A stretch of 64,000 bases of DNA. Source: Vibrio intestinalis (GTDB taxonomy: Bacteria > Pseudomonadota > Gammaproteobacteria > Enterobacterales > Vibrionaceae). Shown in pieces: positions 50,301 to 58,913 of the stretch (position 1 is its first letter; each line of letters begins with the position of its first letter). The position numbers and the translations under genes are program-made. The notes beneath the pieces were generated by a model. The model did not search any database. It saw only the letters and a list, made by a program, of their open reading frames with translations, and was not told where the DNA came from. The stretch lies in NCBI RefSeq assembly GCF_025195085.2, contig NZ_JANAVY020000002.1, forward strand, positions 62,001 through 126,000, written 5' to 3'.

Positions 50301-50388
50301 GGTAGCTAATGTAGCCGCCCAATAAAACCAAGGCGATCAGTACCCAAACACTGGTGCGTTTAGCAATGGTATAACGCGCAATGTTCAT
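47341..50388 (-). CDS. RND efflux pump inner-membrane transporter (HAE1-like)
   Basis: This 1,015-residue transporter has a first membrane helix at about 12-30, two large periplasmic loops, and two clusters of membrane helices (about 335-540 and 850-1010), the AcrB fold. Conserved stretches include GRFEDPEF, AYPGATAQEVSDEVT and LGMLVDNAIVVTDGI (the proton-relay helix 4 with aspartate). It should expel small molecules with the upstream adaptor and an outer-membrane channel encoded elsewhere, as none is found here. Its start shares one base with the adaptor stop (TAATG). Substrate unknown. Confidence 0.93.
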   Translation of the reverse strand: MNIARYTIAKRTSVWVLIALVLLGGYISYLKLGRFEDPEFVIRQAVINTAYPGATAQEVSDEVTDVIEGAVQSLQELKEVKSVSKQGMSEVTVEIKLEFAGSAAELQQVWDKLRRKISDAQRMLPPGAGAPMVNDDFADVYALFFAVTGEGYSDKQLQDYVDQLRRDLVLVDGVAKTATLAERQETIFVEISSERLAKFGVSAQQVLQVLQKQSMVTVAGTIDANDMRIPVIPSTSVLSFEHLRQLPISVGQDRAVMRLGDIATVTRGYQEPASMLMRYNGERAIGFGISNVTGGNVVDMGDAVKVRLAELEDQRPLGMDLHVISMQSDSVRASVANFIDNLIAAVGIVFVVLLLFMGVRSGIIIGFVLLLTVAGTLCIMFIEDIAMQRISLGALIIALGMLVDNAIVVTDGILVRLQQNPDEDKQTIVSEVVDSTKWPLLGGTVVGICAFSAIGLSPSDMGEYAGSLFWVILYSMLLSWVFAVTVTPMLCFDFLKVKVTKGGVKVGKMMSLYKALLAWVLKYRMMSLAMLVGLMAIAVFSLKYVPPGFMPDSQRPQFVVDVYLPQGSDISRTERVVESIEQDVKAKEGVTNIASFIGGGGLRFMLTYSPEARNTAYGQLLIDIDDYKKIAPMLGELQDELSAKYPDASIKVWKFMLGRGGGKKIEAGFKGPDSAVLRQLAEQAKAIMLADANLIAVQDDWRQQVPVLEPVYSVEKAQRFGLTAQEINQAIAQTLNGQNVAVYREGNDLIPIVVRAPQAERDHQRAVENTEVYSQVAGSYIPVSQLVDSVDVVWQDAMLRRIDRMPTILVQADPAPGVLTSDAFNQVRTQVEAIELPPGYELTWYGEYKASKDANQGLVISAPYGFAAMILSVIFMFNAIRQPLVIWLTAPLAVIGVTFGLIVFQTPFEFMAILGFLSLIGMMVKNAIVLVDQADVEIAQGKVAYHAIIDAATSRARPVLLGALTTILGVAPLLVDPFFKSMAVTIMFGLLFATILTLVVIPLFYALFFKVKVVQ

Positions 50389-51488
50389 TACTTAGCCTCT
50401 TCATTTAGCATCGGGCGAATGACCATACCTTCACGTAAACTCGACACACCGGCGATCACCACTTGCTCTCCTGGGTTCAGGTGAGCAGTAATTTGCACTC
50501 GTTCTTTGTTCAACTGACCTACTTCAACGTAACGCTTGGTGACGCCGTTATTTTGGCCAACAACCCAAACAAATTGCTTATCTTGGTTATCCGGCATGAT
50601 CGCCGTTACTGGTAAAGTCAGCGTTTGACCTGCCATGTTTTCAGTCAGATCAGATGGTGCTGGAAACACTTTTACCGCCATACCCGGCAGAACTCGGTAG
50701 CCTTTAACATCATCAAACCCAAGTACGACCGCATAGCTTTGCGTTGCCGCCTCTGCTTGAGTCGCGTAAGTGCGCAGACTCAAATCAAACGTCACTTGCG
50801 GAATCGCACTGATCTCAGCTTGAGCTTTTGTACCTTGAACACTCGAAAGCATCACACTATCAGGAATGTGGATGACCACCTCAAGGTCGCTAAGATCATG
50901 TAACGTAAACACCGCTGAATTTGCTTGTACTTGGGTATGGTTATCCACCCATGTTTTGCCGATGATGCCAGCAAAAGGCGCTTCAATTTTTGTGTAATCT
51001 AACTGACGCTTCGCCTCAGACACTCGGTTTTTGGCCAAGTTATAGCGCGCGGTTATCTCATCTAAGCTGCTTTTTGAGATCGCTTTAGTCTTGTCATAGA
51101 TCGCCTTTGCACGTACGTATTCCGCACGTACATTCTCTAATTCAATATTGGCTGAGGCGTAGTTGGTTTCTGCATCGCGAGAGTCTAACTTCGCCAGCAA
51201 CTGCCCTTCTTCAACCCGTTGGCCTTCTTCTACCAACAAGTCACTTAAACGACCACCAATACGGAAAGCAAGCTCGGCTCTTTTTGCCGCTTGCACCTCA
51301 CCGTTAAAGCTCAAACTCTGGTTAGTTTGTGCCTTTACGACTTCCACTAGGGCCGGCTTAATACTTGGCTTTTCCGCTGCAATTTGAGCCTCATCACCAC
51401 AGCCTGTCAGCAGTGCGGTTGTTAAACCTAGAGCCAACGCTAGCAACGAGCGTTTGCAACAAAAAGCATTTGGGTGCGCTTTATTCAC
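50388..51488 (-). CDS. RND efflux periplasmic adaptor lipoprotein
   Basis: I start at GTG 51488 (366 residues) because a GGAG site lies 6 bp before it; a TTG four codons upstream would place that site inside the gene. The protein has a signal peptide with lipobox LLTGC (cysteine 30), a barrel-sandwich domain, a coiled-coil hairpin (about 100-160) and the HlyD/MFP beta-barrel. It bridges the pump to an outer-membrane channel. First gene of the minus-strand pair, divergent from its likely repressor at 51634. Confidence 0.9.
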   Translation of the reverse strand: MNKAHPNAFCCKRSLLALALGLTTALLTGCGDEAQIAAEKPSIKPALVEVVKAQTNQSLSFNGEVQAAKRAELAFRIGGRLSDLLVEEGQRVEEGQLLAKLDSRDAETNYASANIELENVRAEYVRAKAIYDKTKAISKSSLDEITARYNLAKNRVSEAKRQLDYTKIEAPFAGIIGKTWVDNHTQVQANSAVFTLHDLSDLEVVIHIPDSVMLSSVQGTKAQAEISAIPQVTFDLSLRTYATQAEAATQSYAVVLGFDDVKGYRVLPGMAVKVFPAPSDLTENMAGQTLTLPVTAIMPDNQDKQFVWVVGQNNGVTKRYVEVGQLNKERVQITAHLNPGEQVVIAGVSSLREGMVIRPMLNEEAK

Positions 51489-51525
51489 GGTGTTCTCCAA
51501 ATAGAAAAAACGTCATCAACAAAAA

Positions 51526-51543
51526 GTAAACTCATGAGTTTAT
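51526..51543. promoter_or_regulatory. Palindromic operator 1 for the divergent TetR regulator
   Basis: GTAAACTCATGAGTTTAT has 7-bp arms (GTAAACT/AGTTTA-T) around CATG and a perfect inner 16-bp palindrome. It repeats at 51574-51591, so both are probably sites for the regulator encoded at 51634. It lies 38 bp upstream of the adaptor start. Confidence 0.7.
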
Positions 51544-51573
51544 TTCCGGATTTTATGGTGAGATTTATAAAAA

Positions 51574-51591
51574 GTAAACTCTAAAGTTTAC
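51574..51591. promoter_or_regulatory. Palindromic operator 2 for the divergent TetR regulator
   Basis: GTAAACTCTAAAGTTTAC has perfect 7-bp arms with a 4-bp centre, the same arms as operator 1, 48 bp away. It lies 43 bp before the TetR gene start, so it should autoregulate. Confidence 0.7.
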
Positions 51592-51633
51592 CTTTTGATG
51601 TGTGATTGTTAGACTTTAATACGGAGGGAAGAA

Positions 51634-52233
51634 ATGAACCGTTCAGAACAAAAAAAACGCGCCATTATCAATGCCGCAAAAACAGAGTTTATTGAGAATG
51701 GTTTTGCCGCGGCCAATATGAATAATGTCAGCGCGGCAGCCGAAGTCTCTAAACGCACTTTATATCGCCACTTTGAAAGTAAAGAGTTACTGTTCGAGGC
51801 GGTTTTGTCGATCGTACAAGAAGAGATAGAGCGCAAAGGTGATTACCCGTATCACCCAGACCAAACCCTTGAAGCGCAGCTTGCTGAAATTACTCAACGT
51901 GAGATAGAAGTGCTGTATCAAAACTATGGCATCGCATTCTCGCGCACGATTGTGATGGAGTTCTTCCGCCAACCCGAATTAGCGAAAAGTGTTTCTCAGA
52001 GGTTGTATCGAACCCGTGCCGTGAATGGTTGGTTTGAAAAGGCTATCGCAGATGGGAGGCTCGTGGCCGACGAAGCGCAAACCATCACTAGCGTCTATAT
52101 TAGCCTATTTCAAGGCTTGATGTTTTGGCCTCAGGTGCTTGATCTTAATGAAAAACCGGAAGGGGCTGAGTTAGCCAGCAAAATCGACACTATTGTCTCT
52201 ACCGTGATAAAAGCCTTCTCGCCTAACCACTAG
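51634..52233 (+). CDS. TetR/AcrR-family repressor of the RND efflux genes
   Basis: The 199-residue protein has an N-terminal TetR helix-turn-helix (about 8-54, ending KRTLYRHFESKELLFEAV) and an all-helical ligand domain. It is divergent from the adaptor and pump genes, and two matching palindromes lie in the shared 145-bp gap. It should repress both directions until a pump substrate binds. A GGAGGGA site precedes the ATG. Confidence 0.9.
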   Translation: MNRSEQKKRAIINAAKTEFIENGFAAANMNNVSAAAEVSKRTLYRHFESKELLFEAVLSIVQEEIERKGDYPYHPDQTLEAQLAEITQREIEVLYQNYGIAFSRTIVMEFFRQPELAKSVSQRLYRTRAVNGWFEKAIADGRLVADEAQTITSVYISLFQGLMFWPQVLDLNEKPEGAELASKIDTIVSTVIKAFSPNH

Positions 52234-52261
52234 AAACACATAGAAAAACGTCCCAATTTTA

Positions 52262-52408
52262 GCTAATACCGAGTGGATAAGCGTTGGTCGACTATTGCAA
52301 CTTGTCGACCAAGGCTTGTTCGAAGCGAAGCGCAAAGGGCGTAATAACGTGGTGTGTCAGAACCTCCGCCCTACCTGCTCGAATAATGAGTCAGTGACGT
52401 ATCACTGA
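52262..52408 (+). pseudogene. Relic of a GGDEF (diguanylate cyclase) gene, C-terminal end only
   Basis: The plus frame through 52304 reads LLQLVDQGLFEAKRKGRNNVV and stops at TGA 52406-52408. This is the highly typical C-terminal end of GGDEF domains (LL..AD.ALY.AK..GRN.V). There is no start codon and no active-site part: the frame is closed by TAG at 52241, and the TetR gene ends at 52233. The canonical ADQALY is VDQGLF, hinting at relaxed selection. It lies at the border of the displaced msh cluster. Confidence 0.7.
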
Positions 52409-52409
52409 C
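52390..52409. terminator. Weak hairpin at the end of the mshQ-like gene
   Basis: GTCAGTGA, loop CGTA, TCACTGAC is a perfect 8-bp stem that includes the mshQ stop codon on the minus strand. The following bases (CTCATTATTC) are only partly T-rich, so terminator function is uncertain. Confidence 0.4.
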
Positions 52410-55400
52410 CCATTAATTCCGATTCGCCGCGGAAGATTATGTGGTCATTACCTCGATATATCCCAAACGTCACCACCGAGGACGGGTCTTGCTCTCCTCT
52501 TGCATCGTCTGTTGCGTTAGCGTCGCTCCAATCATATCTAAACCATGGATAACTGGTCATATCCAACCAAACCTGACTCTGCTGTCGAACATCAGAACTT
52601 ACATCACGGTTTGCGGTTATCGAGCTTGAGTGACCGCCTGAAACCATACCACCGCCAGAGAGACCCACTCCGGTTGCCGTCATCCCCTCTTCTATCCAAA
52701 TATGATGCTCAGAGTGAGACTCAATCCCTAGGATATTTGACGAGTGATCAATGTCGTCCACTTCAAAGCTCGCACCATTCCAGCGCTCAATATGTAAAGG
52801 AATGCCAATATTGGTCGACGTTTGCCCACCGACGCTGTCTAAACGGATACGGCCAAACCAGATTTCAGGTTGATTGGACAAGACTGCATGATCGGTATCA
52901 ACCACTACAGGGTCAGGGTTGGCTATGCCTGCAACCGAAATGTTGGTGGTTAGGTTCGGCAAACTTGCATTAAAAGGACCATCGGTATAACCGTCCTGCG
53001 TGGTCGCTTTTTCCCAGCACAAGGTTGAGGAGCAATCGATACTGCCACTGTTATTCCAAGTGAATGTACCAAGCCCTTCGCTCCATTCTGAATCAAACGT
53101 AGGTACATTTAAGCGCGCAGCAAATGTGGAATCTGCGTTATCTTCAAACAAGGTGAACCCTGCAAGCTCGGTATAGCCCTTTGTTGAATCATAGTTCGCA
53201 ACTCTAGCGCCATTTAGGTTAAGAGCTTCAACTTGAAACTCAATGCCATCAAAAGGCTGGTTCATATAGGCAAACCGACCATTTTTTGGTGTCCATGCAG
53301 GCGAACCGGTCACTCTGAACAGAGCCGGATAAAAACGTCCGACATTGGTCAAGCGCGCAGGCGCAATTGGATAATCTGTCGCGCCCAAATACTCCGGCGC
53401 GGTAGCGGTGAGGGTAAATATACCTACATCGTCCACTGTTTGAACAATGTCTACCTGTCCCGAGCTAGTCATTGGATGCTCGTACTCGACCTCTTTTAGA
53501 TTTGGCGTACGTGACAGTGCAGGGTCGGGATAATCCACTTCAACACCTAAAGCAATTTTATATTCGGAGTTATTACCCATCTGCTGATAGTTCTTAATGA
53601 TTGAACCGGTATAAGAACGAGCCATAACAGAATAAGTAAACTCCGACCCCGCGGCATAATCAGCAATCACAACAGACGCGTCTAAGCGAAGCGGCACACT
53701 GACGAAAGCACTGACTCCTTCAGCCGCTCCGCGGTTATAAGACGCCTTTAGATTTACTCGCCCAGCTTCCGCGTAATTTAATCTAAAGTTAGCACGACCA
53801 GAGTTATCAAACTTAACCGGAACACTTACCGGGGACTCAGTCACCGTATAAGATTGCCAATTGCCTTGCGCATTTTGCACCTCAATCTCAACCGGTTGCT
53901 GATTAAAATACGGATCCGCTGCACTTGGGTTATCGTACTGAATCGAAAAGTCGATGTTTTTACTGTACGTAAAATCGATATTCTGCGAGCCACAAAAAGC
54001 AATGCTTGCTGGTGGATGTTGCGCGTCACTCCCGTCTAGCCATTTATCAGCGTATTTATTGCTCACTTCGAGAGTCAAATTACCTTGTTCAAAACGGATA
54101 TCACAATTATCGCGACTATGAGTAGAGCCATTGACACTGCATCGCACACTTTCAATACTTGACGGTACCGAATCCGGCGCGAACTCACTGATGCCTATCT
54201 CAGCAGTCGTATTGGTGTAGCTACCAAGTTCAAGCTCTGTCGTACCAGTAAACGAAACATCATCGCCACCCACCCAATAGGTTTCCGTATTACTACTTTC
54301 CGGAGCAAGTTTCACACTAACCGGTTTATTGTAAAGCGTACATGCATCATCTGCACACGCCCTTAGAGTGACCTTCTCCGGTGAGCAGGTGTTACCTATG
54401 CCGGTATGATCAAACTCAAAATGGTGTAGGTTCTGGTTTATTGGTTCATACTTGGCCGCACACACTTGCACATCATCAATTTCATGGTAGTTGGTATAGA
54501 GACCGGTTGATGCGGTTAACGACAATCTGAAATTTTCTGGTATTTGAGCCTGACCATACCCTGCCATGATGTTAGTACTCGGAATAAGCATGTCCCAGTC
54601 ACCGTCATCACCTAAAATTTCTAACGAAAACAGCACTCTTTGCTCGCTACTTGCTACCACCACTCTAAAGCGACGTATCTCACCATTATCGAGCTCTGAG
54701 GCGTTCCAAAAGCCTTTATTAAGCAAAGAACCAGAATACCCTAGGATATAGTCGTAACCACCTAACCATTTGCCTGACACTTTTTGCCCAGAACCACGAA
54801 CCGCGACCGCGTTTGGCGTGAACACTGGATTATTATCAAGATTGGAGTTTGAATAGTTACCATATTCATCGATGCCGATACCAAGCCAGCCACCAGCAAA
54901 GCCTTCAACTCGCTGCCCCGTATAGTCTTGATCGTATTTTTGTCCATACCCTAAAGGGCCACCGAATGCCCCAGCTTGCGGCGGAACCGCTGCATCAGAG
55001 AGTACCAAAGCCATGCCGTCTGCACCTGAACCTGAGTCGGCATAGTGGTCAAACTCTATCGTGACTAAGTTATTTTTCGCTGGGAAAATATACTGGTAGG
55101 TTGCTGCCGTTGATTGGTTTTGTAAATTGGCATTGAGTTGCAACCGGCCTTTATCAGAAATTTCCGGCAATACACTGTTTTGATAAGAGGTCACGGACCA
55201 GTTATCTAAATCGCTGCTAAAGTCTTCTTTTGGCAACAGAGTACATTGGGTTGGAATATCGCTATCTGAACATAGGTGTCGTTGATTAAGGATGTCACTG
55301 ACTTGCCGAACATTGAGCGCACGATCAAAGATTTGCACTTCATCGATAGCGCCATTAAACACCCGCGAAGTGTAATTGGCATCATTACCAATTCTCAACG

Positions 55401-57309
55401 TATCGCTGTTAGTACGCAGCCTAGCGTAACCTTTGGATGATGCCTGCCAACTATTATCTAGCACTCCATCAATATAGATCTCAGCTTTAGCTTTGCTGTT
55501 AGTGCTTCCCGGCGTGTAACTAATGGCAACGTGCGTCCATTCATTATGCTTGATCGGCGTTTGACTCGTCAGAGTTTGAACCTCGATATTGCCGCGACTA
55601 TTGAAATACTCCCAATACCAATAAACTTTACCCGCGCTATTGATATGAAACTCGTAGTTGGTATCTTTCGACACTATGGTGTAAAGGTCGCTACTCGGGT
55701 TATTGCTTGGGTTAATCCACGACGTGACCGCAAATTCGCCTTCAAAATCCAAACCATTGTCATCCGGTACTTCAATAAACGACGCATTACTGTTTACAAA
55801 TTCACCATAGCCACATGTACCCATACTCAACCCGTCGGGAACAAGCGCAGGATCAAACGTACCGACTGTTGGATTATTCACGGTATAGCCGTGATGATTA
55901 CCGACCTCGTCAATCACTTCACCTGCTGTGCCATTCCAGCCTGATTTTTCCAGATGGTATTGAGCAATCGGTGTGGGCATCGCACCGACACCACATATAT
56001 CTACCGGATCAGGATCGGTTTTATACAAACATTGCCCATAGACTTCACTGGTATTGTTGGCTGGATTCTGTACGTAACCGGGGAATCTGACATAAAATTG
56101 GTCAGTAGCTATCGCATCGCCATAGATGGTGGTGTTGGTCAAAACCACATCACCTCTGGCTTGAGCAGTACCTTCTACCACTGAATCATCAGCGGTAATG
56201 CTATAACCATAATCAGTTGTCTGAACGTCACCCGTCACCGTTGAGCTGTTTTTTAGGGTTATTTTCCCCCGCCCATCGACTCTACCCTTCACGGTTGCAC
56301 TGTCTAGCGTCACCGAATAGCCGGATTCCGGTATTTGCACACTACCCATAATAGTCGAGCTTGATATCTCAGTATCACCTCGCCCATCGACCCGGCCGCT
56401 AATGGTTGAACCAGAGATATCTATACGATAACCCACATCGGTCACCCTAGCGTCACTGCCGACGGTTGAATCGGTAATGGTCAATTTGCCACGAGCATCC
56501 ACTCGGCTTTTTAATTCCGAACTAACAATATCGACTGAGTAGCTGTAGTCGGTACTATTCACATTATCTTCGACGGTTGAGCCGGTAATTTCTAACTTAC
56601 CGCGGCTATCGACACGCCCCTTGAGCACTGAGTTTTCTATCGTGATCGGATAACCACTGTCTAACCCTTTGACATCGCTGCCCACCGTTGAGCCTAAAAT
56701 GTCAATTGAGCCTCGACCATCAACCCGTCCTAAAATCGTTGAGTTTTCAATCCAAACGGGAGCCGTATAATCACTGGTTTTCACGTAGCTTTGCAGCGTC
56801 GAGCCAAGTATTTCTGCCTCACGCCTAACTGTTACGCTACCGCCATCCCCATTGATTGAATTAACAAATGAGTCACGAAGAACAAGGTGACCTTGCATGT
56901 CAATGCTTCCGGCAAGCGTGACGTTATCTAAGGTTGAAGTGCTTTTGTTAGCATTACTATGATTGTTATTAGTTGTTAGCGTTGTGGTATCTGCGATCCA
57001 AGGAAGAGACGGGTCATAAGGCTGTATCGTTACATTAGATAGCTGAAACTTTTTATCCGCTTTAATCGTACTATTACCGTAGAGCACAATAATGTCATTA
57101 CTCGCGGTGAAAATGCCGTCACAATAATACTCCCGTTGCCAGTAAGAACCATTGATGTGTGCATTAGCTGGCTGACCATTCTTTTTTTTACAGAGTTGAT
57201 CAAAGTGATTTTGATTTTCTAAATCGTAGGTCGCCCCATAGACCATCGTTGGAGGTAAGATTGTCGCGAAGGCGATAAAAGCAAAACAGAGTACATTACG
57301 AATATTCAT
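52402..57309 (-). CDS. mshQ: MshQ-like pilus-associated adhesin with beta-helix repeats and LamG domain
   Basis: I start at ATG 57309 (1,635 residues; MNIRNVLCFAFIAF), which gives a clean signal peptide; it overlaps mshP. Residues about 194-416 form six tandem repeats of about 37 residues (pattern GRVDGRG...STV...Y.I.I..S), most likely a beta helix. A LamG-type concanavalin domain follows (about 480-680), then a further lectin-like region, and the C-terminal DUF6701 that marks MshQ, ending in FGIYRGNDHIIF. It is the last gene of mshCDOPQ. In MSHA pili MshQ is the large surface protein of the cluster. Here the pilin mshA and assembly genes are absent nearby. Confidence 0.8.
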   Translation of the reverse strand: MNIRNVLCFAFIAFATILPPTMVYGATYDLENQNHFDQLCKKKNGQPANAHINGSYWQREYYCDGIFTASNDIIVLYGNSTIKADKKFQLSNVTIQPYDPSLPWIADTTTLTTNNNHSNANKSTSTLDNVTLAGSIDMQGHLVLRDSFVNSINGDGGSVTVRREAEILGSTLQSYVKTSDYTAPVWIENSTILGRVDGRGSIDILGSTVGSDVKGLDSGYPITIENSVLKGRVDSRGKLEITGSTVEDNVNSTDYSYSVDIVSSELKSRVDARGKLTITDSTVGSDARVTDVGYRIDISGSTISGRVDGRGDTEISSSTIMGSVQIPESGYSVTLDSATVKGRVDGRGKITLKNSSTVTGDVQTTDYGYSITADDSVVEGTAQARGDVVLTNTTIYGDAIATDQFYVRFPGYVQNPANNTSEVYGQCLYKTDPDPVDICGVGAMPTPIAQYHLEKSGWNGTAGEVIDEVGNHHGYTVNNPTVGTFDPALVPDGLSMGTCGYGEFVNSNASFIEVPDDNGLDFEGEFAVTSWINPSNNPSSDLYTIVSKDTNYEFHINSAGKVYWYWEYFNSRGNIEVQTLTSQTPIKHNEWTHVAISYTPGSTNSKAKAEIYIDGVLDNSWQASSKGYARLRTNSDTLRIGNDANYTSRVFNGAIDEVQIFDRALNVRQVSDILNQRHLCSDSDIPTQCTLLPKEDFSSDLDNWSVTSYQNSVLPEISDKGRLQLNANLQNQSTAATYQYIFPAKNNLVTIEFDHYADSGSGADGMALVLSDAAVPPQAGAFGGPLGYGQKYDQDYTGQRVEGFAGGWLGIGIDEYGNYSNSNLDNNPVFTPNAVAVRGSGQKVSGKWLGGYDYILGYSGSLLNKGFWNASELDNGEIRRFRVVVASSEQRVLFSLEILGDDGDWDMLIPSTNIMAGYGQAQIPENFRLSLTASTGLYTNYHEIDDVQVCAAKYEPINQNLHHFEFDHTGIGNTCSPEKVTLRACADDACTLYNKPVSVKLAPESSNTETYWVGGDDVSFTGTTELELGSYTNTTAEIGISEFAPDSVPSSIESVRCSVNGSTHSRDNCDIRFEQGNLTLEVSNKYADKWLDGSDAQHPPASIAFCGSQNIDFTYSKNIDFSIQYDNPSAADPYFNQQPVEIEVQNAQGNWQSYTVTESPVSVPVKFDNSGRANFRLNYAEAGRVNLKASYNRGAAEGVSAFVSVPLRLDASVVIADYAAGSEFTYSVMARSYTGSIIKNYQQMGNNSEYKIALGVEVDYPDPALSRTPNLKEVEYEHPMTSSGQVDIVQTVDDVGIFTLTATAPEYLGATDYPIAPARLTNVGRFYPALFRVTGSPAWTPKNGRFAYMNQPFDGIEFQVEALNLNGARVANYDSTKGYTELAGFTLFEDNADSTFAARLNVPTFDSEWSEGLGTFTWNNSGSIDCSSTLCWEKATTQDGYTDGPFNASLPNLTTNISVAGIANPDPVVVDTDHAVLSNQPEIWFGRIRLDSVGGQTSTNIGIPLHIERWNGASFEVDDIDHSSNILGIESHSEHHIWIEEGMTATGVGLSGGGMVSGGHSSSITANRDVSSDVRQQSQVWLDMTSYPWFRYDWSDANATDDARGEQDPSSVVTFGIYRGNDHIIFRGESELMGQ

Positions 57310-57314
57310 GGTTA

Positions 57315-57815
57315 CTACTCTCTCACCCAAAATTCTTGATTACGCTGCACTTCATAAGCGCCACTGCCACAACTAATTTGTGAATTAATGATATAAAACG
57401 TTTGTCCATCGAGGTCACCGGTATCACGGCACTCTAGTGCTATCAGCTCACACTGAATGGCACTGCTGTCAATGATGGTGTTAGTAATAAAATTGTTGTA
57501 AGCGCCAACACCAATCTCAGTGCATACGTCTGCAACTGGTGTAAGCCGAGTATCAGAAGCCGGGTACATCTTTGATAAAACGTACTCATTGCTTGAGTGT
57601 GCCAACAGCCACGCTTGAGTACCGAATATAGACCGGTTGTTAGAATCACTATCAGACCAGTTCACCAGAACAAGATTGGTGGCAAGAAAACCAAGCACGA
57701 CAATGATGAAAATCACCACCATCAGCATATTGCCCTGCTGCTTACGTTTACTCACTGAGACTTTATTGTTTGATGCGCTGCAAAGAGCCCGCTTATTTAA
57801 TGAACTAAGGAACAT
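57315..57815 (-). CDS. mshP: MshP-like pilus biogenesis protein
   Basis: The 166-residue protein has the MshP N-terminal pattern KQQGNMLMVVIFIIVVLGFLA: a glycine before a single hydrophobic helix, a relaxed type IV pilin-like start. The remainder is periplasmic with several cysteines. A start further in (VSVSKRKQQG) would look more typical. It overlaps mshO by 11 bp. It is thought to be a minor pseudopilin-like component. Confidence 0.78.
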   Translation of the reverse strand: MFLSSLNKRALCSASNNKVSVSKRKQQGNMLMVVIFIIVVLGFLATNLVLVNWSDSDSNNRSIFGTQAWLLAHSSNEYVLSKMYPASDTRLTPVADVCTEIGVGAYNNFITNTIIDSSAIQCELIALECRDTGDLDGQTFYIINSQISCGSGAYEVQRNQEFWVRE

Positions 57816-58515
57816 TTGTCACCTGCACCTCTTGCTCGTACTGGGTCTGTTCGCCATTGATGCCAAACACTAACGTCATATCGACTAAGCCATTTCTTTG
57901 CACCGTTGCTGCCGAATAATTGAGTGAGTTTTCACTACTAGGAATCAACCGATCGCTGACCACAACACTGTTTCGCGAAATGAGAGAACCGTTAACGCAA
58001 TATTGAACCTCACCACTTTTGTTAAACACATAGTGACGTTGCCCTACCGAGCCACCGACGAGAAGACGTGCCGCATTAGCAATGGTATAAACGCCCCCCG
58101 ATGTAGTCGCATCGGCCAAATCAAACGTATTGTCGATGTTGTGAATGTTCTCATAAGGTTGAGTTGGGTTAATCACGATAGAGAGCGCACCAGACTGCTT
58201 ATTTACACGATCGTAATCGCTCACCACAAAACTCAAATCGGCCCCAGATATCGCATAAAACCCGCCATCAATAATAGGGAAAAACGAAATACAGTTAGCC
58301 GTATTGGTGCTTGAGAATAAGTTTGGTACCGCATGGCGCACCTCGCGTGACAGCTTTTCTAATACGAATCGCGCTTCATTCTGTACCCGATACCGGTCTA
58401 TCGATTGAAAATAACCACGTGTCCCAACTCCAGCCAGATCAGCCATACCCAACGATAAAACTGAAGTAACGATAATCGCAAGAACCATCTCTAACAGAGT
58501 AAAACCCTTGTTCAT
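57805..58515 (-). CDS. mshO: MshO-like minor pilin
   Basis: The 236-residue protein starts MNKGFTLLEM, a class III signal cut between G and F with E5, followed by the hydrophobic pilin helix and a large periplasmic domain (YRVQNEARFVLEKLSREVRHA). It should be processed by the prepilin peptidase and enter the pilus tip complex. Its start shares one base with the mshD stop. Confidence 0.82.
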   Translation of the reverse strand: MNKGFTLLEMVLAIIVTSVLSLGMADLAGVGTRGYFQSIDRYRVQNEARFVLEKLSREVRHAVPNLFSSTNTANCISFFPIIDGGFYAISGADLSFVVSDYDRVNKQSGALSIVINPTQPYENIHNIDNTFDLADATTSGGVYTIANAARLLVGGSVGQRHYVFNKSGEVQYCVNGSLISRNSVVVSDRLIPSSENSLNYSAATVQRNGLVDMTLVFGINGEQTQYEQEVQVTNVP

Positions 58516-58913
58516 TATTCATACTCCCCTTTACATGCCGTAAGCGTAATTGGGGGTTGGTTACCGGCCTCAATAATCAGCGTAATTTGCTGCATCTCTA
58601 CCGGTATTGTCGCGGCGCCATCACTAACCACGCTGATAAAGCTCTGATCAATGTTGATGTTTTTGTAGGTTGGGCCAAGCACTTTCGCGCTCGCTAACGC
58701 TGCGCTAAGGTCACTATCTTGAGTGGCGAGCAGCTGAGTCATCACTCTTTGAGTGAGAGCAGAGCTACGTGTGTAATACTGTGAGTCACTTGATGCAGCA
58801 AATTGCGGAGCTAAAAAAGCGCTGTAGGTGATCATCACCAAACCCAGTATGACGATCACAATTACAGCTTCGATAAGAGTAAATGCACGTACTTTTTTCA
58901 CGCTCATAAGCAC
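58515..58913 (-). CDS. mshD: MshD-like minor pilin
   Basis: This 132-residue protein has a type IV pilin helix, AFTLIEAVIVIVILGLV. The residue before the cleavage point is alanine, where glycine is the rule (RAFTLIEA); prepilin peptidases tolerate alanine in some substrates. E5 is kept. It overlaps mshC by 10 bp. Confidence 0.8.
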   Translation of the reverse strand: MLMSVKKVRAFTLIEAVIVIVILGLVMITYSAFLAPQFAASSDSQYYTRSSALTQRVMTQLLATQDSDLSAALASAKVLGPTYKNINIDQSFISVVSDGAATIPVEMQQITLIIEAGNQPPITLTACKGEYE

